This document shows, one piece after another, positions 19,644 to 26,910 of a stretch of DNA of 64,000 nucleotides (position 1 is its first letter; every line of letters starts with the position of its first letter). The stretch comes from Halolamina litorea (GTDB lineage: Archaea; Halobacteriota; Halobacteria; Halobacteriales; Haloferacaceae). A program made the position numbers and the translations under genes. The stretch is from NCBI RefSeq assembly GCF_026616205.1, contig NZ_JANHGR010000001.1, positions 1,984,001 through 2,048,000 on the forward strand, in the 5' to 3' direction. The notes below the pieces were generated by a model that was not told the DNA's origin, ran no database searches, and saw only the letters and a program-made list of their open reading frames with translations.

Positions 19644-20207
19644 ATGAACGTTCGCGCCACCGTCCGCGACCACACGCTCGGGGTCGCGGCGGCGCTCTCT
19701 ACGGTCTCGCTCGCGCTGGTGTTCGCCGCCGCGCTCCGGGTCGTCCCCGCCGAGGCGATCCCGCGCGCGCCGACGGCCGTCGTCGACGCCATCCCGCACG
19801 TGAACGCGCTCGTCAGTGCCGTCGCGCTCGTCTGCGTGATCCTCGGCGTCCGCGAGATCCGTTCGGGCAACGTCCAACGGCACCGGAAACTGATGGGGAC
19901 GGCCTTCGGCCTGTTCACCGTCTTCCTCGTGGGCTACCTCTACCGCGTCGCGCTCGTCGGGCCGACGGCGTTCTCCGCCTCGCCGGCAGTCGAGACGGCT
20001 TACACGGCGATCCTCGGGGTCCACATCACGCTCGCGGTGGTCTGTGTGCCGCTGCTGTTCTACACGCTGTTGCTCGCGTGGAGCCACCCGGTGAGCGAGA
20101 TCCCGCGGACGAACCACCGGCGCGTCGGCCGCGTGGCGGCGCCGCTCTGGGCGATCTCGTTCGCACTCGGCGTCGTGGTCTACCTGATGGTGTACGTCGT
20201 CGGCTGA
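19644..20207 (+). CDS. DUF420 family membrane protein
   Basis: The protein has 187 residues with about five hydrophobic helices and belongs to the DUF420 family, often found near terminal oxidases or electron-transfer genes in other organisms. Conserved histidines sit at helix edges: IPHVNALVS, QRHRKLMGTAF and GVHITLAVV. This pattern could bind haem or metal, but that is inference. GTTTATT about 28 nt before the ATG at 19644 is a good TATA box. The neighbours (tRNA-Leu, purF) give no clue to its job. Confidence 0.85.
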   Translation: MNVRATVRDHTLGVAAALSTVSLALVFAAALRVVPAEAIPRAPTAVVDAIPHVNALVSAVALVCVILGVREIRSGNVQRHRKLMGTAFGLFTVFLVGYLYRVALVGPTAFSASPAVETAYTAILGVHITLAVVCVPLLFYTLLLAWSHPVSEIPRTNHRRVGRVAAPLWAISFALGVVVYLMVYVVG

Positions 20208-20222
20208 GGCGGGACTGCGGGC

Positions 20223-21710
20223 TCAGTCGTCGGCGACCGCGGGGTCCCCGATCTCCGGTCGGGTCACGTCCCGGTCGGTCGTCTCACCGTCGATGTCGTA
20301 GGGGTACTCCCCGGTCACACAGCCCAGACAGAGGTCAGCCCGCGATTCCCCGAGCACGTCGGCGACGCCGTCGACGCTCAGGTACGACAGGGAGTCGGCG
20401 CCGACGGCCTCGCGGATCTCCTCGGTCTCCTGCCCGGCAGCGATGAGTTCGTCTCTGGAGGCCATGTCGATCCCCATGTAGCAGGGCGCGAGGATCTGTG
20501 GCGCGCCGATACGGAGGTGGACTTCGTCCGCACCGGCCTCGTAGAGCAGGTCGACCAACTGCGTCGAGGTGGTGCCCCGGACGATGCTGTCGTCGATCAG
20601 CGTCACCGACTTCCCCTCGACCGTCGAGCGGATGGGGTTCAGCTTCAGGCGGACCGCCTGCTCACGCTGGTCCTGCGTGGGCATGATGAACGTCCGGCCG
20701 ACGTAGCGGTTCTTCATTAGCCCCTCCGCGAACTCCGGCGCCGAGTCGCCGAGTTCGTCCGCGGCGGCCTCGGCGTAGCCCGTGGCGAACGCCCGACCCG
20801 AGTCGGGCACGGGCATCACCACGTCGCTCTCGACGCCCGATTCCGCCCAGAGGCGCGCGCCGAGGTCCCGGCGAGTGTCGTAGACGAGTGCCTCGTCGAT
20901 GACCGAGTCCGGCCGCGCGAAGTAGATGTGCTCGAAGAAGCAGTGGGCGGTGTTGTCCGCCTCGACCAGTTGGTAGCTGTCGTAGCCCGAGCCGTCCGGT
21001 TCGAGCAGGACCAGTTCACCCGGCTTCACGTCCCGGATCAGCTCCCCCCCGAGGGTGTCGATGGCCGCCGACTCGGAGGCGAGCACGTAGCCGTCGTCGA
21101 GCTTTCCGAGACAGAGCGGCCGGTTGCCCTGGGGGTCCCGGATCCCGAGGACGGTCTCGTCGTGCATCACCGTCAGCGCGTAGGAGCCGTGGATGCGGTC
21201 CATCGTGCGCTTGACCGCGCGGACCAGGTCGGCGTCGAGGAGGTTCCGGGCGAGGTCGTGGGCGATCACTTCGGTATCGCCGTCGGAGGTGAACGCGTGG
21301 CCCTCGCCGGCCAGTTCTTCGCGGATCTCGTCGGCGTTGACGAGGTTCCCGTTGTGACTCAGCGCGAGCGACCCCGAGCGGAACGAGACCGTGAACGGTT
21401 GGGCACAGGCCTTGTCGACGCTACCCGCGGTGGGGTAGCGGACGTGCCCGACGCCGTTCTCGCCCTGCAGTCCGTCGAGGTCGTCCTCGGTGAACGCCTC
21501 GCCGACCAGCCCCATCTCGACGTGGTCGTGCTGCTGGAACCCGTCGTGGGTGACGATGCCCGCCGACTCCTGACCGCGATGCTGGAGCGCATAGAGGCCG
21601 TAGTAACAGGGGCGAGCGGCCCCGCGGTCCTCGAGCGAGATGCCGACGACCCCACACTTATCGCGCATCTCGTCGTCGCCGGCCGGCGTCGCAGCCGAAC
21701 CCTCGTGCAT
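20223..21710 (-). CDS. purF: Amidophosphoribosyltransferase (glutamine PRPP amidotransferase)
   Basis: PurF (495 residues) catalyses the first step of purine synthesis, PRPP plus glutamine to phosphoribosylamine. The class II glutaminase domain starts at the catalytic C19 after an 18-residue propeptide (MHEGSAATPAGDDEMRDK, then CGVVGISLEDRG). It continues with YALQHRGQESAGI. The PRTase domain carries the PRPP-binding motif VTLIDDSIVRGTTS (near 356-369). The ATG at 21710 is used because a TATA-like T-run (near 21737) lies about 27 nt upstream. A 6-bp inverted repeat sits between that box and the start. Confidence 0.96.
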   Translation of the reverse strand: MHEGSAATPAGDDEMRDKCGVVGISLEDRGAARPCYYGLYALQHRGQESAGIVTHDGFQQHDHVEMGLVGEAFTEDDLDGLQGENGVGHVRYPTAGSVDKACAQPFTVSFRSGSLALSHNGNLVNADEIREELAGEGHAFTSDGDTEVIAHDLARNLLDADLVRAVKRTMDRIHGSYALTVMHDETVLGIRDPQGNRPLCLGKLDDGYVLASESAAIDTLGGELIRDVKPGELVLLEPDGSGYDSYQLVEADNTAHCFFEHIYFARPDSVIDEALVYDTRRDLGARLWAESGVESDVVMPVPDSGRAFATGYAEAAADELGDSAPEFAEGLMKNRYVGRTFIMPTQDQREQAVRLKLNPIRSTVEGKSVTLIDDSIVRGTTSTQLVDLLYEAGADEVHLRIGAPQILAPCYMGIDMASRDELIAAGQETEEIREAVGADSLSYLSVDGVADVLGESRADLCLGCVTGEYPYDIDGETTDRDVTRPEIGDPAVADD

Positions 21711-21711
21711 A

Positions 21712-21730
21712 CGCGTGGCTCGGACACGCG
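21712..21730 (-). promoter_or_regulatory. Inverted repeat in the purF start region
   Basis: CGCGTG (21712-21717) and CACGCG (21725-21730) form a 6-bp inverted repeat with a 7-nt centre. It directly precedes the purF ATG and lies just downstream of a TATA-like AAAAA/TTTTT near 21737. The position over the transcription start suits a repressor site, but the repeat is short and GC-rich, so chance is possible. Confidence 0.3.
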
Positions 21731-21930
21731 GGACCAAAAACCCTCGCCATCGTGCCGTATCGATCGCGAGAACTGCCACGATAATGCACGTATGTGGGTA
21801 TACGTTGGACGGGGCGCCCGTCGGGACGGCAGCGACGCTATCGGGGCGGTGGTGAGTGCGTGAAAACGGCTACAGTCCAGCGACGGGCGCAGTCGCTACG
21901 AGGCGGAGAGAACGGCCGCAGAGAGAAACG

Positions 21931-22107
21931 TCAGTTGTCGCCGTTCTTCGACTGCCACTCGTAGTCCCGTCGCTTCGCGGATTTCCCGAAGCCACACGAC
22001 GAGCACTGCTTCTTCTTCGTGTGGTAGGATTTCTCACCGCAGCGGCGGCACTTCGTGTGGGTCGTGTTGTTCTTCTTCCCCTGCGTCGGAGTTCCTGCGC
22101 CGGTCAT
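21931..22107 (-). CDS. rpl37e: 50S ribosomal protein L37e (zinc ribbon)
   Basis: This 58-residue, strongly basic protein has four cysteines in two CxxC pairs (CRRCG near 20-24 and CSSCG near 35-39) that bind zinc. [20 protein letters not shown] is the standard L37e N-terminus. Its ATG overlaps the stop of the lsm gene by 4 nt, and the lsm-rpl37e pair is conserved across euryarchaea. Confidence 0.97.
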   Translation of the reverse strand: MTGAGTPTQGKKNNTTHTKCRRCGEKSYHTKKKQCSSCGFGKSAKRRDYEWQSKNGDN

Positions 22108-22334
22108 AGAGTTACCGAAACGACGTTGTCGCCACGGATAATCGTTGTGTTGTCTACTTCCTCGACGTCGAGTTCGCCCAGCACAGCGTCGCTGGCGTCG
22201 GCGCCGTCGAGCACGACGTTCATGTGCTGATCGTACCCCGAGAGTGTCCCGTAGAAGGCGGCACCGTCCTTCAGGTGGACCGTTACCGGCTCCGAGAGCG
22301 ACTCTTCGAGTACGTCGAGCGGGCGTCCACTCAT
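22104..22334 (-). CDS. lsm: Sm-like archaeal RNA-binding protein (Lsm)
   Basis: This 76-residue Sm fold forms a ring that binds U-rich RNA. Sm1 is around [26 protein letters not shown] (18-43) and Sm2 is [10 protein letters not shown] (65-74). GTTTATT, about 28 nt upstream of the ATG at 22334, is a good TATA box, so the lsm-rpl37e message should be leaderless. Confidence 0.97.
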   Translation of the reverse strand: MSGRPLDVLEESLSEPVTVHLKDGAAFYGTLSGYDQHMNVVLDGADASDAVLGELDVEEVDNTTIIRGDNVVSVTL

Positions 22335-22410
22335 GCTCCGATAAACCCCGGTCGAACGAATAAACGTACCGAACCGCCGCCGGCACCGTGGTTCGGTCCC
22401 ACGGTGGTCG

Positions 22411-23214
22411 CTACTCCAGGGTACCGACGGCCTCGGCGGCGTAACCGAAGATATCGTCGTACCCCTCCGCCGAGAGCAGAACCGGGTAGAACGGCTCGTC
22501 GGCGGTCAGCGCCTCGCCGTCGGCGACGGCGAACCGCTCGCCGGCTTCGACGCGTTCGAAGTTCGGCACGACCACGTCGTACTCCTTGCCCGGGGGTTTG
22601 GATATCGGCCCGTCGAGCCGGAACACCCGCACCTCGTCGCGTTCGGGGCGCCCGAGCCGGCCGTCCGAGAGCGGCGCCGAGAGGGCGTTCACGGCGACGA
22701 GGAACGCCCGGGTCAGCCAGTAGGCGTTGTCGGCGGCCTCCTCGCTGCCCTGTAAGCCACACTCCATCTCGATGGTGTGGGCGTGCTCGATCAGTCGACC
22801 GTCGGTGTGCTCGTCGGTCTCGATCAGCACGTCGACGGGCAGCAGCGGCGCGATCGAGCGCGCGATCTCGTCGACGGTGTCGATCACGCCGATCGGTTCA
22901 GCGTAGGACTGCGTCGAGTGCAGCGCGAGCACCGTACAGCCCTGCACCTCGCGGGCGAGTTCGGACGCCAGCCGCGACTCGTGGGTATCGCCGTCGGGGT
23001 CGCCCGGGAACGCGCGGTTCAGGTCCTCCTCAAGGAACCGCTCGCCCTGCTCCAAGGCCTCCTCGTTGGCGACGATCAGTTTGACCGGCCGGTCGACCTC
23101 GGGGTCCTCGGCGACGAGGCGTTCAACGGCCTCGACACCGCAGGGTTCGTCCCCGTGGATGCCGGCGACGACGGCCAGTTCGGGCTGTCCCTCGCCCAAC
23201 TGGTGGATTTGCAT
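22411..23214 (-). CDS. Succinylglutamate desuccinylase/aspartoacylase family zinc hydrolase
   Basis: This M14-like zinc deacylase has 267 residues. Zinc ligands H20 and E23 are in GIHGDEPCG and H99 is in LALHSTQS; DLNRAFPG (64-71) is the family substrate-binding motif. Family members remove succinyl or acetyl groups from amino acids, or act as peptidases. The actual substrate here is unknown. The ATG at 23214 is the first start of the conserved region and has a TATA-like CTTCTTGG upstream. An M42 peptidase gene lies just upstream on the same strand. Confidence 0.85.
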   Translation of the reverse strand: MQIHQLGEGQPELAVVAGIHGDEPCGVEAVERLVAEDPEVDRPVKLIVANEEALEQGERFLEEDLNRAFPGDPDGDTHESRLASELAREVQGCTVLALHSTQSYAEPIGVIDTVDEIARSIAPLLPVDVLIETDEHTDGRLIEHAHTIEMECGLQGSEEAADNAYWLTRAFLVAVNALSAPLSDGRLGRPERDEVRVFRLDGPISKPPGKEYDVVVPNFERVEAGERFAVADGEALTADEPFYPVLLSAEGYDDIFGYAAEAVGTLE

Positions 23215-23270
23215 ACGCTGGGAAATGCGACCGATAGCCAAGAAGGGATCGGCTCGGCACTCGATCAGTG

Positions 23271-24299
23271 TCAGTCGAGCAGTTCGTCGGTCCGGGAGAG
23301 CGCCGCCGCGAGCAGGTCCACCGTCGCCCTCAGGTCCCCGCGGTGGGCCGTCTCGACCGGCGAGTGGTGGTAGCGCACGGGCACCGAGAGCGCGCCGGAG
23401 AGCACCGCGCCGCCGGCGTTCTGGAGCGCGCCGGTGTCGGTGCCGATGTTCCACGCGACCTCGCGCTGGTGGTCGATCCCCTCGGCCTCGGCGGTCGCGG
23501 TCAGCCAGTCGACGACCGCGGGGCTGGGGATCACCGAAGCGTCCTTGCGCTTGATTCCGACACCGTCGCCGAGCGTGGTGATGCGGTCCTCCGGGGCGAC
23601 CCCGGGGACACTACGTTCGAGAGTACCGTCGAGCGCGATGACGAGATCCGGATCGAACGCGTCGTCGGTCGCGATCGCGCGGGCCCCCCGCAGGCCGACC
23701 TCCTCCTGCACCGTGGCACAGAAGTGGACCGTCGCGTCGGGGTCGACGACGCGGGCCGCGGCGAGCATCGCGTAGACGCCCGCACGATCGTCGAGTGCCT
23801 TCCCGGTCACACAGTCACCCAGTTCGCGGGGCTCGGTGTCGAGCGTGACCACGTCGCCGACGGCGACCGCCTCGGCAGCGTCGTCGCCGTCGAGGCCCAC
23901 GTCGACAGCGAGGTCGTCGATGTCCTCCAGGTCGTCCTCGCCGCGGGTGTGGGCCGGTTCGGCACCGATGAGCCCCTCGACCTCGCCGTCGTCGGTGTGG
24001 ATGGTCACGGGCTGGGCGCGGAGTATCTGGGCGTTCCAACCGCCCAGCGAGTCGAGTTCGAGGAACCCCTCGTCGGTGACTCGGGAGACCATGAAGCCGA
24101 TCTCGTCCATGTGGGCGGCGACGACGACCTCGCGGTCGCTCTCGCCCTCGATCGTCCCCACCACGTTCCCCATCGACTCGGTCTCGATGCGGTCGACTTC
24201 GGGTGCGAGCGCCTCGCGGACGACTTCCCGGACGCCGTCCTCGTAGCCGACCGGGCCGGTAGCCGCCGAGAGATCGAACAGCAGATCGCGATCGTGCAT
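23271..24299 (-). CDS. M42 family metallopeptidase (TET-like aminopeptidase)
   Basis: The protein has 342 residues. M42 enzymes form large tetrahedral complexes that trim peptides released by the proteasome. Metal and catalytic motifs in order are VAAHMDEIGFMV (H and D ligands near 62-65), GKALDDRAG (bridging Asp), and TVQEEVGLRGA (catalytic and ligand Glu pair). Late in the protein come ALDGTLE and the C-terminal VPVRYHHSPVE, which supplies the last His ligand. All ligands are intact, so activity is expected. It is probably leaderless, with CGCCTTTGCC as the TATA-like box. Confidence 0.92.
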   Translation of the reverse strand: MHDRDLLFDLSAATGPVGYEDGVREVVREALAPEVDRIETESMGNVVGTIEGESDREVVVAAHMDEIGFMVSRVTDEGFLELDSLGGWNAQILRAQPVTIHTDDGEVEGLIGAEPAHTRGEDDLEDIDDLAVDVGLDGDDAAEAVAVGDVVTLDTEPRELGDCVTGKALDDRAGVYAMLAAARVVDPDATVHFCATVQEEVGLRGARAIATDDAFDPDLVIALDGTLERSVPGVAPEDRITTLGDGVGIKRKDASVIPSPAVVDWLTATAEAEGIDHQREVAWNIGTDTGALQNAGGAVLSGALSVPVRYHHSPVETAHRGDLRATVDLLAAALSRTDELLD

Positions 24300-24356
24300 A
24301 CCCGAGCCAGTTCCGGGCCGGGCAAAGGCGCTCCGGTCGGGGCGACCGTCGCCGGC

Positions 24357-25145
24357 TCAGGGGAGGCTGGCGAACCGCCAGAGGGCGGCGTTCCGGACGA
24401 ACCCCAGCGACTCGTAGAAGCCGACGTGATCGGCGGTCGCACAGACAACGATCCGCTCGGACGGGAGCGGGCAGCGGTCGACGACCACTCGGATCAGTTC
24501 GGCACCGACGCCACGCCCCTGCGATTCGGGTCGGATGCCGACGTGGGTGAGGCGGGCGACCGGCCCCGCCTCCCCTGACCCACTCCTGTGGACGTACCAG
24601 CCAGCGGCGCCGACCGGGGCCCCCTCCAAAGTGGCGACGACCTCGCGGCCGTCGAGTACACCGGCGACATCGGCGGCGTAGTCGACGCCCTCGGGGTCCC
24701 GGCCGACCGACTCGTGGACGGCGCGGGCGTCGTCGCTCCCGTGGCTTCGGGTCGAGAAGTCGAGGTCCGTGGTTGGGTCCGGGGAGTCGATCAAGTGGGG
24801 GACCAGCGCCCAGTAGTCCTCGCGCTCGTAGCCACGCCGCCGGAGGACCGGCGCGAGTCTGGCGGCCGTCTCGGTATCGACGCCGGCGACGACGCGGTGT
24901 GAGCGGCCCGCTCGCTCGTACAGCGCGTCGACGCGAGCGAGCAGGTCGTTGGCCGCGTCGTCGTCTGCCGGGGTTGTTGGCGGCTCGCTGGCGGAAGGGA
25001 GTCGAGCGTCGAGGAACTGCGTCGCGGCGGCACGGTCGGCGTGCTCGGGGTCCTGGACGAACGTTCCGAACCGTGTCTCGGTGGTGTCGGCGAGTACGCG
25101 GCGCTTGGCGTACTCCGCGGCTGCGACGCGGCTGGGAGGCAACAT
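24357..25145 (-). CDS. GNAT family N-acetyltransferase
   Basis: The protein has 262 residues. The C-terminal half (about 125-262) is a GNAT fold with the acetyl-CoA motif A, VARLTHVGIRPESQGRGVGAELI in shortened form VGIRPESQGRGVG. The end VGFYESLGFVRNAALWRF is typical of the last GNAT strand. The N-terminal half (about 1-120) is a degenerate helical or GNAT-like region. It lies 43 nt after the DUF309 gene and may be co-transcribed with it. The substrate is unknown. Confidence 0.8.
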   Translation of the reverse strand: MLPPSRVAAAEYAKRRVLADTTETRFGTFVQDPEHADRAAATQFLDARLPSASEPPTTPADDDAANDLLARVDALYERAGRSHRVVAGVDTETAARLAPVLRRRGYEREDYWALVPHLIDSPDPTTDLDFSTRSHGSDDARAVHESVGRDPEGVDYAADVAGVLDGREVVATLEGAPVGAAGWYVHRSGSGEAGPVARLTHVGIRPESQGRGVGAELIRVVVDRCPLPSERIVVCATADHVGFYESLGFVRNAALWRFASLP

Positions 25146-25188
25146 TCAGGCCAGCCTCGCAGCGGCGATCCGATCGGTGGGCACCACG

Positions 25189-25686
25189 TCAGCCCAACCC
25201 CGCGGCATACTCGTAGTCGGCGGGGTAGGCGTCGGGTGTGTGATCGTCGATGGAGATGCGCCAACAGTCGATCACGCGCGGTTCGAACATCGCGACGAGG
25301 AGCCGTCGACGGACCGCAGCCACGTCGATCCCGTAGAAGTCAGCCGGGACCCCGCGGAGGTAATCGAGCGCCGTCGAGAACAGCGAGCGCATGCCGGCGT
25401 CGCCGGCCTCGGCGCCCCGGCCCGACTCGGCGGCGTGCTTGTGGGTACCCGCCGCGAGCTGTTGCATGCCGTGGCAGAACGCCGACTCCGTCGTGCCGCG
25501 GCCGTAGTTGTACCACTCGAACTTGAAACAGTCGTAGCTCTCGGTGTAGGCGCCCGCGTTGTAGAGCCGGACGCCGTGTTCGGCCGCCCGGCGGAGCGTC
25601 GCGTGCTCCCAGCGGCGGTCCTCGCGCCACCCGGTGGGGTTCCCGAGCGGCGGTGCAACCCCGGGATCACGGGTGTGCTCGTCCAT
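25189..25686 (-). CDS. DUF309 family protein
   Basis: This 165-residue helical protein of the DUF309 family is of unknown biochemical function. The family core is LYNAGAYTESYDCFKFEWYNYGRGTTESAFCHGMQQLAAGTHKH: a helix, a Trp, and a helix with GMxQLA. This core lies at about 41-84. The C-terminal part (about 105-165) is less conserved. It is upstream of a GNAT gene in the same direction and divergent from tRNA-Leu(CAA). Confidence 0.8.
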   Translation of the reverse strand: MDEHTRDPGVAPPLGNPTGWREDRRWEHATLRRAAEHGVRLYNAGAYTESYDCFKFEWYNYGRGTTESAFCHGMQQLAAGTHKHAAESGRGAEAGDAGMRSLFSTALDYLRGVPADFYGIDVAAVRRRLLVAMFEPRVIDCWRISIDDHTPDAYPADYEYAAGLG

Positions 25687-25817
25687 CGTCGGAGCGATGG
25701 GGCGGCGGGAGCCTCAAACTATCGACGACCGGCGACGGCGACGCCGGCCCCGACTGAGAAGGCTTTAAGGACGTTAGGGGGCAAGCAACGCCACCGGGCA
25801 CGACGCCCGATCAGCGT

Positions 25818-25901
25818 GCGAGGGTAGCCAAGCTCGGAAACGGCGGCGGACTCAAGATCCGCTCCTGTAGAGGTCCAAGGGTTCAAATCCCTTCCCTCGC
25901 A
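25818..25901 (+). tRNA. tRNA-Leu (anticodon CAA)
   Basis: A complete class II cloverleaf of 84 nt. The acceptor GCGAGGG pairs with CCCTCGC, with discriminator A. The anticodon stem GCGGA/TCCGC holds loop CTCAAGA, so the anticodon is CAA. The variable arm is long and the T arm is AAGGG-TTCAAAT-CCCTT. The TATA-like GGCTTTAAGG near 25762 is the promoter. A CAACCA-loop hairpin follows directly (25906-25921). Confidence 0.96.
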
Positions 25902-25970
25902 TCGCCGGGGCAACCACCCCGAGATGCGGGAAGACGCTCTCGGAGCGCTCTTCCCTCGCAACAACTTCGA
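25902..25970 (+). repeat. 3' flank repeat of tRNA-Leu, copy 1
   Basis: A 69-nt sequence starting right after the tRNA discriminator base is repeated at 26138-26206 with only 3 mismatches. It contains the CGGGG-CAACCA-CCCCG hairpin (25906-25921) and the motif GATGCGGGAAGACGCTCTCG. The repeat shows that the tRNA gene and its 3' flank were duplicated together. Confidence 0.85.
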
Positions 25971-25980
25971 ACATCAGTCA

Positions 25981-26137
25981 GCGACGGCTATCGTCACGGA
26001 CGGTGGCGGGCTCAAGATCCGCTCCTGTAGAGGCCATGCGAGCGAAGCGAGCGTGGGCACGGGAGGCGGCCGCGACGTGAACAGCGTGAACGAGCGGACC
26101 GCCTCCCGGTGGTCCAAGGGTTCAAATCGGTTCCCCG
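25981..26137 (+). pseudogene. Decayed, interrupted second copy of tRNA-Leu(CAA)
   Basis: GCGACGG at 25981 aligns with the tRNA-Leu(CAA) 5' end, with substitutions and a 3-nt deletion through the D arm. Then 23 nt (26011-26033) are identical to the anticodon loop and variable arm of the intact gene. About 78 nt of unrelated sequence follow. The copy resumes at TCCAAGGGTTCAAATC (near 26113-26128), with a T stem that can no longer pair and a broken acceptor end. It cannot fold into a functional tRNA, and the insert has no intron-like bulge-helix-bulge that I can see. Confidence 0.7.
26060..26108. repeat. Inverted-repeat insert inside the tRNA pseudogene
   Basis: The 78-nt interruption contains a perfect 10-bp inverted repeat, CGGGAGGCGG (26060-26069) and CCGCCTCCCG (26099-26108), around a 29-nt loop. 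Just before it is GCGAGCGAAGCGAGCG, a motif seen in other haloarchaeal spacers (compare 2927-2949). It could be a small mobile palindromic element; no target-site duplication is clear. Confidence 0.5.
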
Positions 26138-26206
26138 TCGCCGGGGCAACCACCCCGAGATGCGGGAAGACGCTCTCGGAGCGCTCTTCTCTCGCAAAAA
26201 CGTCGA
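26138..26206 (+). repeat. 3' flank repeat of tRNA-Leu, copy 2
   Basis: This is the second copy of the 69-nt flank (66 of 69 identical), including an intact CGGGG-CAACCA-CCCCG hairpin at 26142-26157. It follows the tRNA pseudogene just as copy 1 follows the intact gene. The flank is better conserved than the tRNA pseudogene itself, which is unexpected for simple decay. Confidence 0.85.
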
Positions 26207-26271
26207 CACCACACTCGACAGCGGTGGGTCTCACGACCGGCGGCGACGCCGAGTGGCGCCGATGGCCGTGT

Positions 26272-26910
26272 TCAGTCGATCTTCCCCTTCGACGGCTTCC
26301 CGCACATCGCAAAGCGCGTGAGCCGCAGGATCGACAGCGTCTCGAAGGGGTAGGACTCCTGTCGGACCTCCTCGGGGACGAAGCCGGCGCTGCGGGCCAG
26401 TTCCTCGACTTCCTCGTAGCCCGCGAGCGAGGAGACCAAAAGCAACGCCTGCCCGCCGGGGGTGAGTACGCGCGACAGGTCCTCGAGGAACGGCTCGATC
26501 AGTTCCCGACCGCTCTCGCCGCCCGAAAGCGCCTGCTCCATCCAGTCGTCCCACTCGTTTTCGGGGTCAGTCGGGAGGTACGGCGGGTTGAACAGCACCG
26601 TCTCGAAGCTCCCGTCGGCGAACGCGTCCATGAGGTTCGTCCGAACGGCCTCGACGCCGCGCTCCCGCGCCGACTCGCAGGCGTGAGGGTTGATGTCCGC
26701 CGCGACCATCCGCGGGACTTCCGGTGCAGTCTGTTCGGCGACCCAGCCCGATCCGGTGCCGACCTCCAGGGTCCGCCCGCGGGCGAACTCCGTGGCGGCG
26801 TCGGCGAGCAGGCCGGAGTCCTCCGCCGGCTGGTACACCTTCGTCTCCTCGCCGCGTCGCTCGGCGAGGCTCGCGGCCGTCGATCCATCGTCGGTATCGT
26901 TATCGCTCAT
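26272..26910 (-). CDS. hemK2: HemK2-type class I methyltransferase (release factor aRF1 glutamine methyltransferase)
   Basis: This SAM-dependent methyltransferase has 212 residues. The glycine motif LEVGTGSGWVAEQ is near 49-61 and the catalytic NPPY tetrad near 108-111 (VLFNPPYLPT), which binds the target Gln/Asn amide. It is the archaeal HemK2/Mtq2 orthologue, known to methylate the GGQ motif of aRF1 with partner Trm112. It overlaps the upstream MscS-type gene by 4 nt (ATGA) at the end of a ksgA-mscS-hemK2 unit. KsgA and HemK2 neighbours are conserved in euryarchaea; MscS between them is a haloarchaeal feature. Confidence 0.9.
   Translation of the reverse strand: MSDNDTDDGSTAASLAERRGEETKVYQPAEDSGLLADAATEFARGRTLEVGTGSGWVAEQTAPEVPRMVAADINPHACESARERGVEAVRTNLMDAFADGSFETVLFNPPYLPTDPENEWDDWMEQALSGGESGRELIEPFLEDLSRVLTPGGQALLLVSSLAGYEEVEELARSAGFVPEEVRQESYPFETLSILRLTRFAMCGKPSKGKID

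Noticed and set aside
22224-23084. Arg-rich 286-codon frame on the plus strand
   Set aside because: It is antisense to lsm and the desuccinylase-family gene; composition is that of a shadow frame.
25981-26137. Intron-containing functional tRNA
   Set aside because: The second T stem and acceptor cannot pair and no bulge-helix-bulge is visible at the insert boundaries, so a pseudogene is the better call.
25902-26206. Attachment sites of a large integrated element at tRNA-Leu(CAA)
   Set aside because: The two repeats are only 236 nt apart with no integrase or cargo between them; the arrangement is better described as a local duplication with a small insert.
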